64,000 nucleotides of DNA from Paenibacillus sp. FSL H8-0548 (GCF_038630985.1 NZ_CP152049.1:5228501-5292500); one strand, 5' to 3'. Positions 44,120 to 53,600 are shown, numbered from the stretch's first letter. The notes: generated from the sequence alone by a model not told the origin. A program made the numbers and translations.

Positions 44120-44953
44120 TTATTTCACAGCCGTTTGCGTAATAGCTTTCACGAACGCGCGTTGTCCAACTATAAAAACAATGAGAACTGGGAGTGCCGC
44201 AATCGTCGTCATCGCCATTAGCTTGCCGTAGCTTTGTGTATAGCTGCCAGTTGCCATCATTGCTATACCGGCCGTAATCGTTCGCATTTCCGGTGAAGTC
44301 GTCGCATAAAGGGGCCATACAAAGTCATTGTAAATCCCCATAAATGTGAAGATTCCCAGTGTAACCATAATTGAAACAGCGGATGGCAAAAGGATGCGAG
44401 CATAGATTTGCCACTTATTTGCACCGTCAATACGAGCAGCCTCTTCGATTTCCTTCGGAAAGGCGGAGAAAAACTGATAGAGCAGAAAAACACCGAATGC
44501 TCCAGCTGTTGCCGGCAAAATAAGCGCAGGATAGGTGTTAATTAAATTCAGTGCATTAAACTCCATATACATAGGCAGGAAGGTTAGTACGCCAGGAATC
44601 ATGAGCGATGCAATGAACATAGACAACATAATTCTGCGAAGCGGTAAATCTGGAAGTCTTGCCAGCGCGAAAGCAGCCATCGAATCAATGATAAGAACGA
44701 TAGCTGTACCGATCAATCCAACGAATAACGAGTTCATAATCCAGCGAAGGATCGGAACGTTCATAAATTCACCGTTAATGCCCTGTACAAAATTATCGAC
44801 TGTCGGTTTAAGCGGGAAAAAGTTCATTTTGCCAGACAAGGCCTCAAAATCATTTTTAAATGCAGTTGAAACCATCCAAATGAGCGGCAGCAGGAAAAAT
44901 ATCGCAACGATAACGGCCAGCACAACGAGCCAAAGCTTTCTCGTTTTTACCAT
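44120..44953 (-). CDS. Carbohydrate ABC transporter permease (MalG/CUT1 type)
   Basis: 277 residues, six membrane segments, and the EAA loop EEAARIDGANKWQIYARILL that docks the ATPase. No ATPase gene is present nearby; CUT1 importers of Bacillota often share a common MsmX-type ATPase. It begins directly after the stop codon of the other permease. Confidence 0.95.
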   Translation of the reverse strand: MVKTRKLWLVVLAVIVAIFFLLPLIWMVSTAFKNDFEALSGKMNFFPLKPTVDNFVQGINGEFMNVPILRWIMNSLFVGLIGTAIVLIIDSMAAFALARLPDLPLRRIMLSMFIASLMIPGVLTFLPMYMEFNALNLINTYPALILPATAGAFGVFLLYQFFSAFPKEIEEAARIDGANKWQIYARILLPSAVSIMVTLGIFTFMGIYNDFVWPLYATTSPEMRTITAGIAMMATGSYTQSYGKLMAMTTIAALPVLIVFIVGQRAFVKAITQTAVK

Positions 44954-45850
44954 CTATACCTCTCCCTTTCTGCCACTCGTAAGCTTGAACTGTACGACCG
45001 AAATGATAATGATGAGCAGCGCCATAACGATCGCCATGGCCGAGGCTGAACCGACCTCTTTGCGGGCGAAGGCTTGATCCAGTACGTTAATAAGAAGAAC
45101 CCTTGTTGTATCACCAGGTCCACCGCGTGTTAGCAAGTAAGGCTGCGCATAGATATTAAAGGAAGCAATCGTCGATGTAATCATGACAAACAGCATAACT
45201 GGACGTATCGACGGCAGCGTAATTTTCGTAAATTTGTCCCAAGCACTCGCTCCATCTATCGAAGCGGCCTCATAGAAGTCCTCAGGCACTTCATTCAAAG
45301 CATTAATAAAAATAATCATATTAAATCCGATGGTCCACCATAATGTGGTCATAATGAGTGAAACCCACACCCACGGAGTGTCCGTTAGCCATGGAATACC
45401 AGTAATGCCGAGCTTCGCCAGCATGCTGTTCAAAAATCCAGCATTGGTGTCGAACATCATCAGCCAAATGACAGCCATAACCGAAGCCGACAAGGCATAG
45501 GGAAGGAAGTAAAAGGTGCGGAATAGACCGCGAATTTTGGATGGCAGTGCATTGATCAGCATAGCAAGCGATAGACCTACAATAATTAAAAGCGGAACGG
45601 AGAACAGAACAAATTGTGCCGTTACCCATAAGCCTCTGAAGAAAATATCACTGATATACGTTCCAGGCGTAAAGATTTTGATATAGTTGGCCAGTCCAAC
45701 AAACTCATGATCCTTCGATAAAAGCTCAAAATTATGGAGGCTGAGATATACGCCATACAAAATCGGAAACAAAAGAAATATGCCAAACGCAGCTAAGTAA
45801 GGCACTACGAACAAAAAGGATGTCATGCGTGACGTGAAATTGGTCTTCAA
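44954..45850 (-). CDS. Carbohydrate ABC transporter permease (MalF/CUT1 type)
   Basis: 298 residues, six membrane segments, EAA loop YEAASIDGASAWDKFTKITL. TTG at 45850 follows CAGGAGGG by six bases and is preferred; a frame to 45889 with ATG 45886 has no RBS. Second gene of the GH43 operon. Confidence 0.94.
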   Translation of the reverse strand: MKTNFTSRMTSFLFVVPYLAAFGIFLLFPILYGVYLSLHNFELLSKDHEFVGLANYIKIFTPGTYISDIFFRGLWVTAQFVLFSVPLLIIVGLSLAMLINALPSKIRGLFRTFYFLPYALSASVMAVIWLMMFDTNAGFLNSMLAKLGITGIPWLTDTPWVWVSLIMTTLWWTIGFNMIIFINALNEVPEDFYEAASIDGASAWDKFTKITLPSIRPVMLFVMITSTIASFNIYAQPYLLTRGGPGDTTRVLLINVLDQAFARKEVGSASAMAIVMALLIIIISVVQFKLTSGRKGEV

Positions 45851-45964
45851 CCGGAGCCCTCCTGACGCTTTACGTATTTTCAACATCAAGCAAGCGTAAC
45901 CGGGAAGATGGGAATGGCCTCTGCTATTCCCACCTTCCTCGTTACTTGATTATGATTGCTTCAT

Positions 45965-47251
45965 TTATTTTTTAAGTGCTTGCTGCGATTTTGCTACTGC
46001 ATCATCCATTGCTTTTTGTGCATCCTTTTTACCTAACAACGCATTGTTAAGCTCGCCCCAAATGGGCTCGGAGATAGTTCCCCAGTTCAATACGTTTGGC
46101 GCGAATTGCACATAAGAAAATGCGGATGCCACACTGTTTTGGAACTCAAGCGCTTTGAATGCGTCGCTTTCGATCATCGGCTTCGATGCCAGCGCTTGGC
46201 CCGACTCCGCCCAGTCCATCGAATTCGTTGATACATATTTCAAGAAATCGCCGATACCAGCCGTAATTTTCTCATCCGTTACGCTTTGTGGAACGACAAA
46301 GCCGTGAGAGCCTGCGAATACCGCATGCTTCGCCTTGCCGATTTGCGGAACTGGAGCAACACCATAATTCAAGCCTGCTTCGTCAAATTGTGATTTCATC
46401 CAAGGACCGTTAAATTGAATAGCGTTTTTACCTTGAAGGAACAATGTGTTTTCCCCGTCCTGTTGAACATTTCCAGGAGAAATGCCGCTATCTACCATCC
46501 CGCGCAGCCATTGCACCATCTCAACAGCCTCTGGAGAGTTGTAGGCAACATCCGTACCGTTCCATAGCTCACCGCCATTTTGCCATACTAGTGTTGGGAA
46601 GATGAATTGCTGCGGCCATGTTGTTGGAACTGTGTAGCCGTAAACGCCGCTGCTCTTATCCGTCAGCTTCTGCACTGCGTCATCAAATTCTGCCCGGTTA
46701 GTCGGAGCTGCTGCTATGCCCGCTTTCTCAAACAAATCTTTGTTGTAGTACATAACGAGCGGATGAATATCTAGCGGAATGGAGTACCATTTGCCATCAA
46801 TCGTGGAATAATTAACTGCCGCGTCAGCGAAATCAGCTTTATTGATGCCTGCGACGGAAGCCATATCATCAATCGGCTGCAATTGATCCTTGCTGGCATA
46901 AGTAGGTACTTGGTCAACGTGCATGATCATAAGATCCGGACTTTCTTTGCCGGTGCTCAGTGCAACGTCCAATTGCTTGTAATATTCTCCGTTCGGCTGA
47001 ATGATGAAATTCACTTTATATTGATCCTGCGAGCCGTTATATTTGTCTACGATCTTTTTCATGAAGGGACCGTCAGAGCCGGAGAACGGCGACCAGAACA
47101 AGATGTCTGTCTTTTTGCCGGTGGTTGCGCCTTTGCCTCCATTAGCCTCCTTACTCCCGCCATTGTTGTTGCCGCCACAGCCAGCTGTAATTAAAGCAAC
47201 AATTGATACCATCAGAAGCAGCATTGAGAACTTATTGCGTACTTTACTCAT
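45965..47251 (-). CDS. Extracellular sugar-binding lipoprotein (first of the operon)
   Basis: 428-residue family 1 solute-binding protein. Signal with lipobox ITAGCGG, a Gly/Asn-rich linker, then the binding domain with ILFWSPFSGSDGPFMKKIVD. First gene of a seven-gene operon: binding protein, two permeases, GH43, second binding protein, YesM, YesN. The cargo is probably arabinose- or xylose-containing oligosaccharide, inferred from GH43. Confidence 0.94.
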   Translation of the reverse strand: MSKVRNKFSMLLLMVSIVALITAGCGGNNNGGSKEANGGKGATTGKKTDILFWSPFSGSDGPFMKKIVDKYNGSQDQYKVNFIIQPNGEYYKQLDVALSTGKESPDLMIMHVDQVPTYASKDQLQPIDDMASVAGINKADFADAAVNYSTIDGKWYSIPLDIHPLVMYYNKDLFEKAGIAAAPTNRAEFDDAVQKLTDKSSGVYGYTVPTTWPQQFIFPTLVWQNGGELWNGTDVAYNSPEAVEMVQWLRGMVDSGISPGNVQQDGENTLFLQGKNAIQFNGPWMKSQFDEAGLNYGVAPVPQIGKAKHAVFAGSHGFVVPQSVTDEKITAGIGDFLKYVSTNSMDWAESGQALASKPMIESDAFKALEFQNSVASAFSYVQFAPNVLNWGTISEPIWGELNNALLGKKDAQKAMDDAVAKSQQALKK

Positions 47252-47392
47252 TTTTTTATCCCCCTAAAAATGATGTTGGATAGACGCTTTGTCTTCCGTA
47301 ATTTCATCATATACGGAGGGGCTTGCTAAACACATGCCGCATTTATAGATGTTATGGACATATTTTTGGATCGCACAATAACACAAACAAAC

Positions 47393-47443
47393 AAAAAAAG
47401 GATGTCTTAGAAGGCATTAAGCCTCTCCAAGACATCCTTTTTT
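47393..47443 (-). terminator. Terminator after the lipoprotein gene at 47447
   Basis: AAAAGGATGTCTT and AAGACATCCTTTT arms with GGC/GCC pairing inside. T-rich on the minus strand. The rest of 47252-47392 holds the upstream region of the sugar operon; no clear cre or promoter found. Confidence 0.85.
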
Positions 47444-47446
47444 CAT

Positions 47447-48118
47447 TTATTTGTCTGCGGTCTGCTGCTGTGGCTGTCTGCCTCCTCCGCCTCCGCCGAA
47501 GCCACCCGTCGTGATCGTAATCGACTCCGCTTGCTGGGTACCGTCCACCAGCATCACAGATAAGATATCATCTGTCTTTAAATCCGCAAGCGCAATGGCT
47601 TTCTCTACCATTTGCTCGTTTTCAAACGTCATCGTAACGATCTTTGTCGTATCCGTTACTTCAATGTCTACCGTTTCGTCTGTGAACATCGATTCCATGT
47701 TCATGCGACCGCCGCCTTGAGGTGCTGTGCCATCGCCTTCTGTTGCTGTACCGTCACCTGCTGGTACTTCTGGACGTTCCGGACGCTCACCATCTGCGGA
47801 CGGCTCTCCGCCCTCCGGCATTTGCTGGCCATCGCCGCTTGGAGGCATACCGCCGCCTTGTCCCATCGCAGACTTGTAAAGGGTAATCGTTTGCCCATCA
47901 ATCGACTTCACTTTCCCCATGAGATCGGCTTGCGCGCCCATCATGCCCATGCCGCGGCCAGCACCATTCGACTGCGTTGTGCCAGCTCCTCCATTTTGCT
48001 CAGCGGTCCCTTGCGTACCCGTTTGCCCCTCGGCAGTTGTCTGCTCCTCCTGTACTCCACAGCCTGCCAAAGCAGCAGCAATAACAACCACACTAAGCAT
48101 GACTTTCCATTTGTTCAT
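47447..48118 (-). CDS. Gly/Met-rich lipoprotein of unknown function
   Basis: 223 residues: signal with lipobox LAGCG, low-complexity Gly/Gln/Thr linker, a segment GKVKSIDGQTITLYK resembling a small beta domain, a Gly/Pro/Glu-rich stretch, a second beta-like part (VDIEVTDTTKIVTMTFENEQ) and a glycine-rich C-terminus. AGGAG supports ATG 48118. It might be a periplasmic-type metal or efflux accessory protein; nothing decisive. Confidence 0.8.
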   Translation of the reverse strand: MNKWKVMLSVVVIAAALAGCGVQEEQTTAEGQTGTQGTAEQNGGAGTTQSNGAGRGMGMMGAQADLMGKVKSIDGQTITLYKSAMGQGGGMPPSGDGQQMPEGGEPSADGERPERPEVPAGDGTATEGDGTAPQGGGRMNMESMFTDETVDIEVTDTTKIVTMTFENEQMVEKAIALADLKTDDILSVMLVDGTQQAESITITTGGFGGGGGGRQPQQQTADK

Positions 48119-48222
48119 ATCATTCATCTCCTAGGAATATATCTCAAATTATTTAGGTGTAAAATAATTCTAGCATCCTATTATGAACGAGAGATGAACG
48201 AAAACTGAAAGCTCGCTGAATA

Positions 48223-49467
48223 CTACGATTTATGTAATCCTCGCCTCCAATTACCCGATAGAAACAGTAATGTCCCGATCCACCCGCAGATGGACGCAAT
48301 GATTAGCAATAATGGTATAGACACGCTGCTCGCCAGCGATGAGCCAATAATTGGGCCAAGACTGCCGCGAATACCGAACAGCATCAGATGCAATCCAAAA
48401 ACCATCGCCTCCCGCCCCGGCGCTAACCGAAAAACAAAAGCCAAAATGCCGATATCCCAAATCGCATCTCCGATTCCTTGTAGCGCATTTCCCGTAATAA
48501 CCGCAGCATAGCCTCCCCATAAACCATAAATCATCGGCACGATGGCATAGGCGGCGATTCCGAAAAGCAATGTATATTTAATATCAATCCGATCAATCAT
48601 CCAACCCGCGATCCAGAAGGTGAGCAGCAGCGCTGTAAAATAAGCAACACGTGCATAACCGATCTGTAAATTGGACAGCTCAAGCACATCAACCTGAATA
48701 ATTTGATACAACGGAATTGCAAGCATATTGCCGAAGCCTGATAATGTAGTAGCCGCTAGAAAAACGGCAAGCGTCTTATTTCCTCTCACAAGCTTCCACT
48801 GCTCCTGCAATGGAAAGCGGCTAGTCTTTTTCAGAAGAGAAGGCTTTGCTGCTGCTTGCTGAGCAGGCAGCTTCAGCGTGCTGAATAATCCAATTGAAAT
48901 AAAGCCTGCTATGGAAGCTGCGATAAGTGGCCCCGACGGGCCGAAGGCATCCGACCAGCTGCCAACAAAATAAGCGAGCGGAATCATAATAATGCCCATG
49001 GCGACTCGAACATACCCCATTAATCTTCCACGCAAATCGGATGGATACATACGTGATACCAAAGCCGCATACGCCGGTGCTTGTATACCCATTAGCAATT
49101 GAAATAGAATAGCTGTCGCAACATAGACCGATGGATAAGCAAAAAATGCAGGCAGCAGCAGCAGCAATCTTCCGATTGCATTCGGTAGAATGACGAATGG
49201 CTTGGGATTGTTTACTTTCTCGATCCAGCTAGCCCAAAACGGAGAAAATAATAAGCCCACTGCAGGTGCAGCCGATAATAGGCCCACTTGAAAATGACTT
49301 GCTCCCTGCTGAAGCGCAAATGCGATATAAAACTGATTGATTACGACATTAAATAGGCTGAACAAACACGAGGCACCCAAATCAATACGGGCATTTCTCC
49401 ATACATTTGCGGTCATCGGCATCCCGAGTTTCATCATTTGCGAGCTTGCTTTGGCTTCGGATTCCAT
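48223..49467 (-). CDS. MFS transporter
   Basis: 414 residues, about 12 membrane segments, in two halves. The loop-2 region SPFWASWIEKVNNPK and MGYVRVAMG are MFS-like. Substrate unknown. The frame is open to 49548 (GTG) without an RBS; ATG 49467 with AAGAAGG is preferred. It runs divergently from the ROK gene, separated by a 257-base gap in which I see no other gene. Confidence 0.87.
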   Translation of the reverse strand: MESEAKASSQMMKLGMPMTANVWRNARIDLGASCLFSLFNVVINQFYIAFALQQGASHFQVGLLSAAPAVGLLFSPFWASWIEKVNNPKPFVILPNAIGRLLLLLPAFFAYPSVYVATAILFQLLMGIQAPAYAALVSRMYPSDLRGRLMGYVRVAMGIIMIPLAYFVGSWSDAFGPSGPLIAASIAGFISIGLFSTLKLPAQQAAAKPSLLKKTSRFPLQEQWKLVRGNKTLAVFLAATTLSGFGNMLAIPLYQIIQVDVLELSNLQIGYARVAYFTALLLTFWIAGWMIDRIDIKYTLLFGIAAYAIVPMIYGLWGGYAAVITGNALQGIGDAIWDIGILAFVFRLAPGREAMVFGLHLMLFGIRGSLGPIIGSSLASSVSIPLLLIIASICGWIGTLLFLSGNWRRGLHKS

Positions 49468-49724
49468 TGGATTAGCTACCTTCTTCTCTGTGTTGATTGC
49501 AAACGACCATAGGACCCCTTGCGCCGCAAAGGATTCTCTCTCTTGCACTTCATTCGATTGGATATTACTATAGTCTCCTCTTTTTGTACAGTAGAAATTA
49601 AGGGGGGCATTTCATCGTTTACCGCAACGACAATTGCGCTTAAATGTTCCTAATCTTCCGTGAGTATGTTAGACTTTTTCTTAGCGCAATATAGCTATCT
49701 TTTTATATTACTGGAGGGTATTAC

Positions 49725-50615
49725 GTGAGCATAGCAGTAGGTATTGACATTGGCGGAACAAAAATAGCATTTGGCTTCGTGGACGAGCAAGGAGGCGTTA
49801 TTGCAAAAGGCTCATTAAAAACCGATCTTACGGTTGAGCCCGCCGTTATGATTGCACGTGTGGGGGATGCTGTTAAAGAGCTTGCAGAGCAAAGCGGACT
49901 ATCGCTTGCTTCGTTAAAGGGAGTAGGCGTTGGTGCGCCGGGACCACTCAATACACAGAAAGGCGAGCTGACTTGCCCGCCTAATCTGAAGAGCTGGTGG
50001 GGCTTCCCTGTCGTGGAAGCGCTCAAAGCCCATCTGCCTCTGCCTATTAAAATGGAGAATGATGCAACCGCTGCCGCGCTCGCCGAGAAATGGATTGGAG
50101 CCGCTCAAGATTCCGAGCACTTTATTTTCATTACGATCAGCACAGGGATTGGTGCCGGCATCTTCATGCACGGCAAGCTGCTAACCGGTTCAACAGGCAA
50201 CGCTGGAGATGCAGGCTTTATGATTATGGATGAGGCCGGCACACCTTGGGAGGTTGTCGCCTCAGGCACTGCGGTCGCCCGTCAAGCGACGGAGCTGCTG
50301 GGAAGAGAGGTTTCCTCTAAAGAAGCGTTTGAGCTGGCAGAGCAAGGAGATTCCCAAATGACAGAGCTTGTAAATCGTGTATTTACTACGATAGGCATGG
50401 GCTGTGTATCGCTGATTAACATATTGGACCCAAACAAAATCGTCATCGGCGGCGGTGTATCGCAGGTCGGCGATTCGCTTTTCTCAGCAGTAAGAGATTA
50501 CGTATCCAAGCATGCCCTTAATCCTTCTGGCAGACAAACCGCTATCGTCCCCGCACAGCTTCAGCAGGATGCAGGACTAATCGGAGCTGCCGCTTTGATT
50601 CAACAGCCATATTAA
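49725..50615 (+). CDS. ROK family protein lacking the usual zinc motif
   Basis: 296 residues. N-terminal ATP-binding motif IDIGGTKIAFGF, hinge region STGIGAGIFMHGKL and C-terminal phosphate region GGGVSQVG are as in ROK sugar kinases. The ExGH sugar-binding motif is replaced by DAGF, and the CxCGxxGC zinc-binding cysteines are absent (the segment reads FMIMDEAGTPWEVVASG). It may use another sugar or have lost kinase activity. GTG start with GGAGGG. Confidence 0.88.
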   Translation: MSIAVGIDIGGTKIAFGFVDEQGGVIAKGSLKTDLTVEPAVMIARVGDAVKELAEQSGLSLASLKGVGVGAPGPLNTQKGELTCPPNLKSWWGFPVVEALKAHLPLPIKMENDATAAALAEKWIGAAQDSEHFIFITISTGIGAGIFMHGKLLTGSTGNAGDAGFMIMDEAGTPWEVVASGTAVARQATELLGREVSSKEAFELAEQGDSQMTELVNRVFTTIGMGCVSLINILDPNKIVIGGGVSQVGDSLFSAVRDYVSKHALNPSGRQTAIVPAQLQQDAGLIGAAALIQQPY

Positions 50616-50622
50616 ATGATAT

Positions 50623-50660
50623 GAAGACTGCCGCTGCCGCTTAAGGAGGCTGCAGTCTTC
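50623..50660. terminator. Shared terminator between ROK and TetR genes
   Basis: GAAGACTGC and GCAGTCTTC arms with GC-rich loop, between two converging genes; TTGTTT on the plus side. Confidence 0.7.
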
Positions 50661-50664
50661 TTGT

Positions 50665-51234
50665 TTATTGCGGATGGAAGCGAAGTCCATTGATATAGGT
50701 TTGTACGATGATTTTAATACTGTCATTTGGGGACTGCGACATCCCAAAACCGCCTTTCTGCTCGATCGAGGCGAAGCCGTGCAATAAGCTGCGAAAGCCT
50801 CGAACAATATGAATGGAAGTATCATAGTCCAGCTTGTAATGACTTAACATGTTTATGAGCATCTCTACCAGCTGCTGCGCGCAAGCTACGTATTCTGCAT
50901 CATCGTCATCCGGAGAGCGCAAAGTAAGCTCATACAAGCCTGGATGCAGCCTCGCAAAAGAAATATAAGCAGAAGCAACCGCATGCATCGCTTCATCGCC
51001 AGTGTTATTTTCCAAAACTTCATTCATCATCAAGGTCAGCTTCTTGAGTCCGTATATGGCAAGCTGATTGCGAAGTCCCTTCAGTCCGTTCACATGATTA
51101 TATAATGAAGGAGACCGTACACCGAGCTTCTGTGCAAGCGAGGCTAGCGTAACGTCCTGTACACCATGCTCATCCGCGATAGCAGCTGCCGCTTCTACGA
51201 TCACCATCAAATCCAGCCCTCTTCTAGGGGACAT
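50665..51234 (-). CDS. TetR family regulator with WHG domain
   Basis: 189 residues. N-terminal HTH (VTLASLAQKLGVRSPSLYNHV) and the C-terminal WHG-type ligand domain (YELTLRSPDDD, VRGFRSLLHGFASIEQKGGF). Start codon overlaps the MBL stop (TAATG). The paired 19-base operators at 51991-52034 in the promoter of this two-gene operon are very likely its own binding sites. Confidence 0.93.
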   Translation of the reverse strand: MSPRRGLDLMVIVEAAAAIADEHGVQDVTLASLAQKLGVRSPSLYNHVNGLKGLRNQLAIYGLKKLTLMMNEVLENNTGDEAMHAVASAYISFARLHPGLYELTLRSPDDDDAEYVACAQQLVEMLINMLSHYKLDYDTSIHIVRGFRSLLHGFASIEQKGGFGMSQSPNDSIKIIVQTYINGLRFHPQ

Positions 51235-51965
51235 TATGCGCTCCCCTTTCTGCTTGCTTTCGCCAAAGAGCGCTCTGCGTCTGCGATTGCTTTACCCAGC
51301 GATAATGCTGGCTTCAGCACCATATTGCCGTGCCCTGCTGCAATTGCCGTTGGCTTCAAGGCTCTTAAGCGACGCGCCGATTCCAGACTTGTATGCTTAT
51401 CCCAGGTTGCCATCGCTGGAAAAGGAAACAGCAGCCTCAGCTGTCCTGATACGGCAACGCCTGCCCTTGTTTGAAAAGCATCGCCTACGATCAGCATATT
51501 ATTCCTAGTATCCAGAAATGACATCGAGCCTGGCGTATGTCCAGGTGAAGCTACGGCAAGCAAGGAGCCAATAGCATCTCCATCCCGCAGCAGTACATCC
51601 GGCCTTGTGCGAACGTTCTTCGGCACACCCCCGCGAATCGGCGTATTAGGCTCACTCGGCTCAAGCGAGCGATCTCCTTGCAGAAGCTTGGCATCTCTGT
51701 AGGAAATAAACACCTGTGCCGCAGGAAGCCGCTCCTTCAGACCATCGAGAGCGCCAATGTGATCCTCATGGGCATGTGTCAATACAATTCGATTAATTGG
51801 CTTCCCCAGCTGCTGAGCCGCTTGAAGAATAGCTTCCACGTTTCCTGGAAGCGCCGCATCCACGAGCGTTAAGCTGTCCTCCTCCTCAACTAAATAGCAG
51901 TTAACCGGAAATATTTTCGGCAAATAGGTCAGCTGTACAATCGTTTTCTCACGTATCATTCGCAT
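51234..51965 (-). CDS. Metallo-beta-lactamase fold hydrolase
   Basis: 243 residues with the binuclear zinc motif THAHEDHIGA, then SPGHTPGSMSF, VGDAF and GHGNMV. Such enzymes hydrolyse thioesters, lactones or other small molecules; substrate unknown. GGAGG supports ATG 51965; the longer frame to 52046 crosses the operators and is not used. First gene of the operon repressed by the TetR protein. Confidence 0.92.
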   Translation of the reverse strand: MRMIREKTIVQLTYLPKIFPVNCYLVEEEDSLTLVDAALPGNVEAILQAAQQLGKPINRIVLTHAHEDHIGALDGLKERLPAAQVFISYRDAKLLQGDRSLEPSEPNTPIRGGVPKNVRTRPDVLLRDGDAIGSLLAVASPGHTPGSMSFLDTRNNMLIVGDAFQTRAGVAVSGQLRLLFPFPAMATWDKHTSLESARRLRALKPTAIAAGHGNMVLKPALSLGKAIADAERSLAKASRKGSA

Positions 51966-51990
51966 TGCAATCGGCCTCCTCGAAATAAAA

Positions 51991-52034
51991 AAACTAATAC
52001 CATTAGTTTTATAATAAACTAATGGTATTAGTTT
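51991..52034. promoter_or_regulatory. Double operator of the MBL-TetR operon
   Basis: AAACTAATACCATTAGTTT (51991-52009) and its exact complement (52016-52034). Each is itself palindromic with eight-base arms around three bases. The second fills the promoter spacer, the first lies just past the -10 box. Confidence 0.88.
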
Positions 52035-52040
52035 TGGCAA
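52011..52040 (-). promoter_or_regulatory. Sigma-A promoter of the MBL-TetR operon
   Basis: TTGCCA (52035-52040), 18 bases, TATTAT (52011-52016) on the minus strand, interleaved with both operators. Confidence 0.75.
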
Positions 52041-52048
52041 TACCAAAA

Positions 52049-52972
52049 TTATTGCTTAGTGTTGCTTCGTAGAAACGCTTCGATTTCAGCCTTATCAGGA
52101 ATCGAAGACTGAGCACCGGCTTTCGTAACAGCAAGAGCAGCTGCAGCAGAGGCGAACATAAGCGCTTGCTCCGCCGCTAAGCCCTCTGCGCTGGCAGCAG
52201 CGTACGCGCCAAAGAACGTATCGCCTGCTGCCGTCGTATCGACAGGGCTGACTTTAAATGCAGGTATTATGGCCGTATTGCCCTGCGCATTTTTATAAAT
52301 ACTGCCTTTCTCACCGAGTGTTACGATGACGCTGCTTGTTCCTTTTGCCAAAATCCACTCTGCTGCTGCCTGAGCTGTTGTCAGATCGTTTAAGGTTAAG
52401 CCAGAAACGACTGCAGCCTCGGTCTCGTTAATAATAAGCGTATCGATAAGCGGAAACACAGACTCAGGAATTTCTCTAGCAGGAGCAGGATTATAAAACA
52501 CCTTTGCCCCGCCTCGGGCGCTAGTCATAACGGATAGCGTCGTCTCCCAAGGAATTTCATTTTGAAGCAGCACCGCATAAACATCCCTCCAATCACCAAC
52601 GCCTGCTGCTGCATCCTCTGCAGAAAGCTGACCATTGGCCCCTTCGGATAATACAATATTATTTTCACCTTTTTCATTAACGGTAATAATAGCGAAACCT
52701 GAACTTCCTTTTTTTCGTAATATTTGATCAGTTGCGATTCCATTATTATGTAAGGCAGAAGTCAGTGTTTCAGCAAAAGGATCTTCACCGACCGCTCCGA
52801 TCACCTGGCAGCTTGCACCAGCTCTTGCCGCCGCAACCGCTTGATTCGCTCCCTTGCCCCCGGGGAAAAATGAGGTAGCTATACTGGGTATCGTTTCACC
52901 TGGCAGCGGGAATTCATTCACATTGCTGACAATATCCATATTTATGCTTCCAACGACGAGCAGCTTTTTCAT
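52049..52972 (-). CDS. rbsK: Ribokinase (PfkB family)
   Basis: 307-residue carbohydrate kinase forming ribose 5-phosphate. PfkB signature 1 (FFPGGKGANQAVAAARAG) near residue 37 and signature 2 (VDTTAAGDTFFGAYAAA) with the catalytic aspartate near 250. ATG 52972 fits the conserved N-terminus KKLLVVGSINMDIV; the upstream 19 codons are not family-like. No ribose transporter adjacent. Confidence 0.94.
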   Translation of the reverse strand: MKKLLVVGSINMDIVSNVNEFPLPGETIPSIATSFFPGGKGANQAVAAARAGASCQVIGAVGEDPFAETLTSALHNNGIATDQILRKKGSSGFAIITVNEKGENNIVLSEGANGQLSAEDAAAGVGDWRDVYAVLLQNEIPWETTLSVMTSARGGAKVFYNPAPAREIPESVFPLIDTLIINETEAAVVSGLTLNDLTTAQAAAEWILAKGTSSVIVTLGEKGSIYKNAQGNTAIIPAFKVSPVDTTAAGDTFFGAYAAASAEGLAAEQALMFASAAAALAVTKAGAQSSIPDKAEIEAFLRSNTKQ

Positions 52973-53057
52973 AGTTCGCGTATTCCCTTCAATATTGAAT
53001 ATTTTTTTGATCAATAAGTGACTTGTCACTATTTTAACAGAAGGAGTAGATCTTCAC

Positions 53058-53600
53058 ATGATTACCGCCTTTATTGTCAGCTGCGAAATTGGATTTTGGG
53101 TATTTGTGCTTGCCGGCTTAATATGCCGCTATATATTCCGCTTGAAAAAGCTTGGTATACTGCTGCTGTACAGCACCCCATTGATCGATTTGGCGCTAGT
53201 TATCGCCACTGTCATTGATTTGCGCGGCGGCGCTATAGCTACCTTCGCCCATAGTTTGGCGGCCGTATACATCGGTGTGTCTATCGCTTATGGACATAGA
53301 ATGATCAAATGGGCTGATGAACGATTCGCACACCGCTTTGCTGGCGGACCTGCTCCATTTCGCAAGCCTAAATACGGCAAAGAGCATGCAAGATATGAAC
53401 GGAATGGATGGCTGCATCATCTGCTCGCCTTTGTAATCGGCTCTGCCCTGTTGTACGGCATGATCATAATGGTCGGCGATGAGGCTCGGACTGAAGCATT
53501 ATGGAGTACTCTTCAGCTTTGGGCGGTTATTCTAGGTATCGATTTTCTAATCAGCTTCAGCTACACCTTGTCGCCGCGTAAGAAGAAACCTCTTGTCTAA
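53058..53600 (+). CDS. Integral membrane protein of unknown function
   Basis: 180 residues, about five membrane segments (1-25, 30-55, 65-85, 115-138, 145-170) with a basic cytoplasmic loop (RKPKYGKEHARYERNGW). It may correspond to the B. subtilis YmcC type, not certain. GAAGGAG before the ATG. Converges with the purA-like gene and shares its terminator. Confidence 0.8.
   Translation: MITAFIVSCEIGFWVFVLAGLICRYIFRLKKLGILLLYSTPLIDLALVIATVIDLRGGAIATFAHSLAAVYIGVSIAYGHRMIKWADERFAHRFAGGPAPFRKPKYGKEHARYERNGWLHHLLAFVIGSALLYGMIIMVGDEARTEALWSTLQLWAVILGIDFLISFSYTLSPRKKKPLV

Noticed and set aside
47252-47392. Catabolite-responsive (cre) site upstream of the GH43 importer operon
   Set aside because: I looked for the TGWAANCGNTNWCA pattern and found no convincing match.
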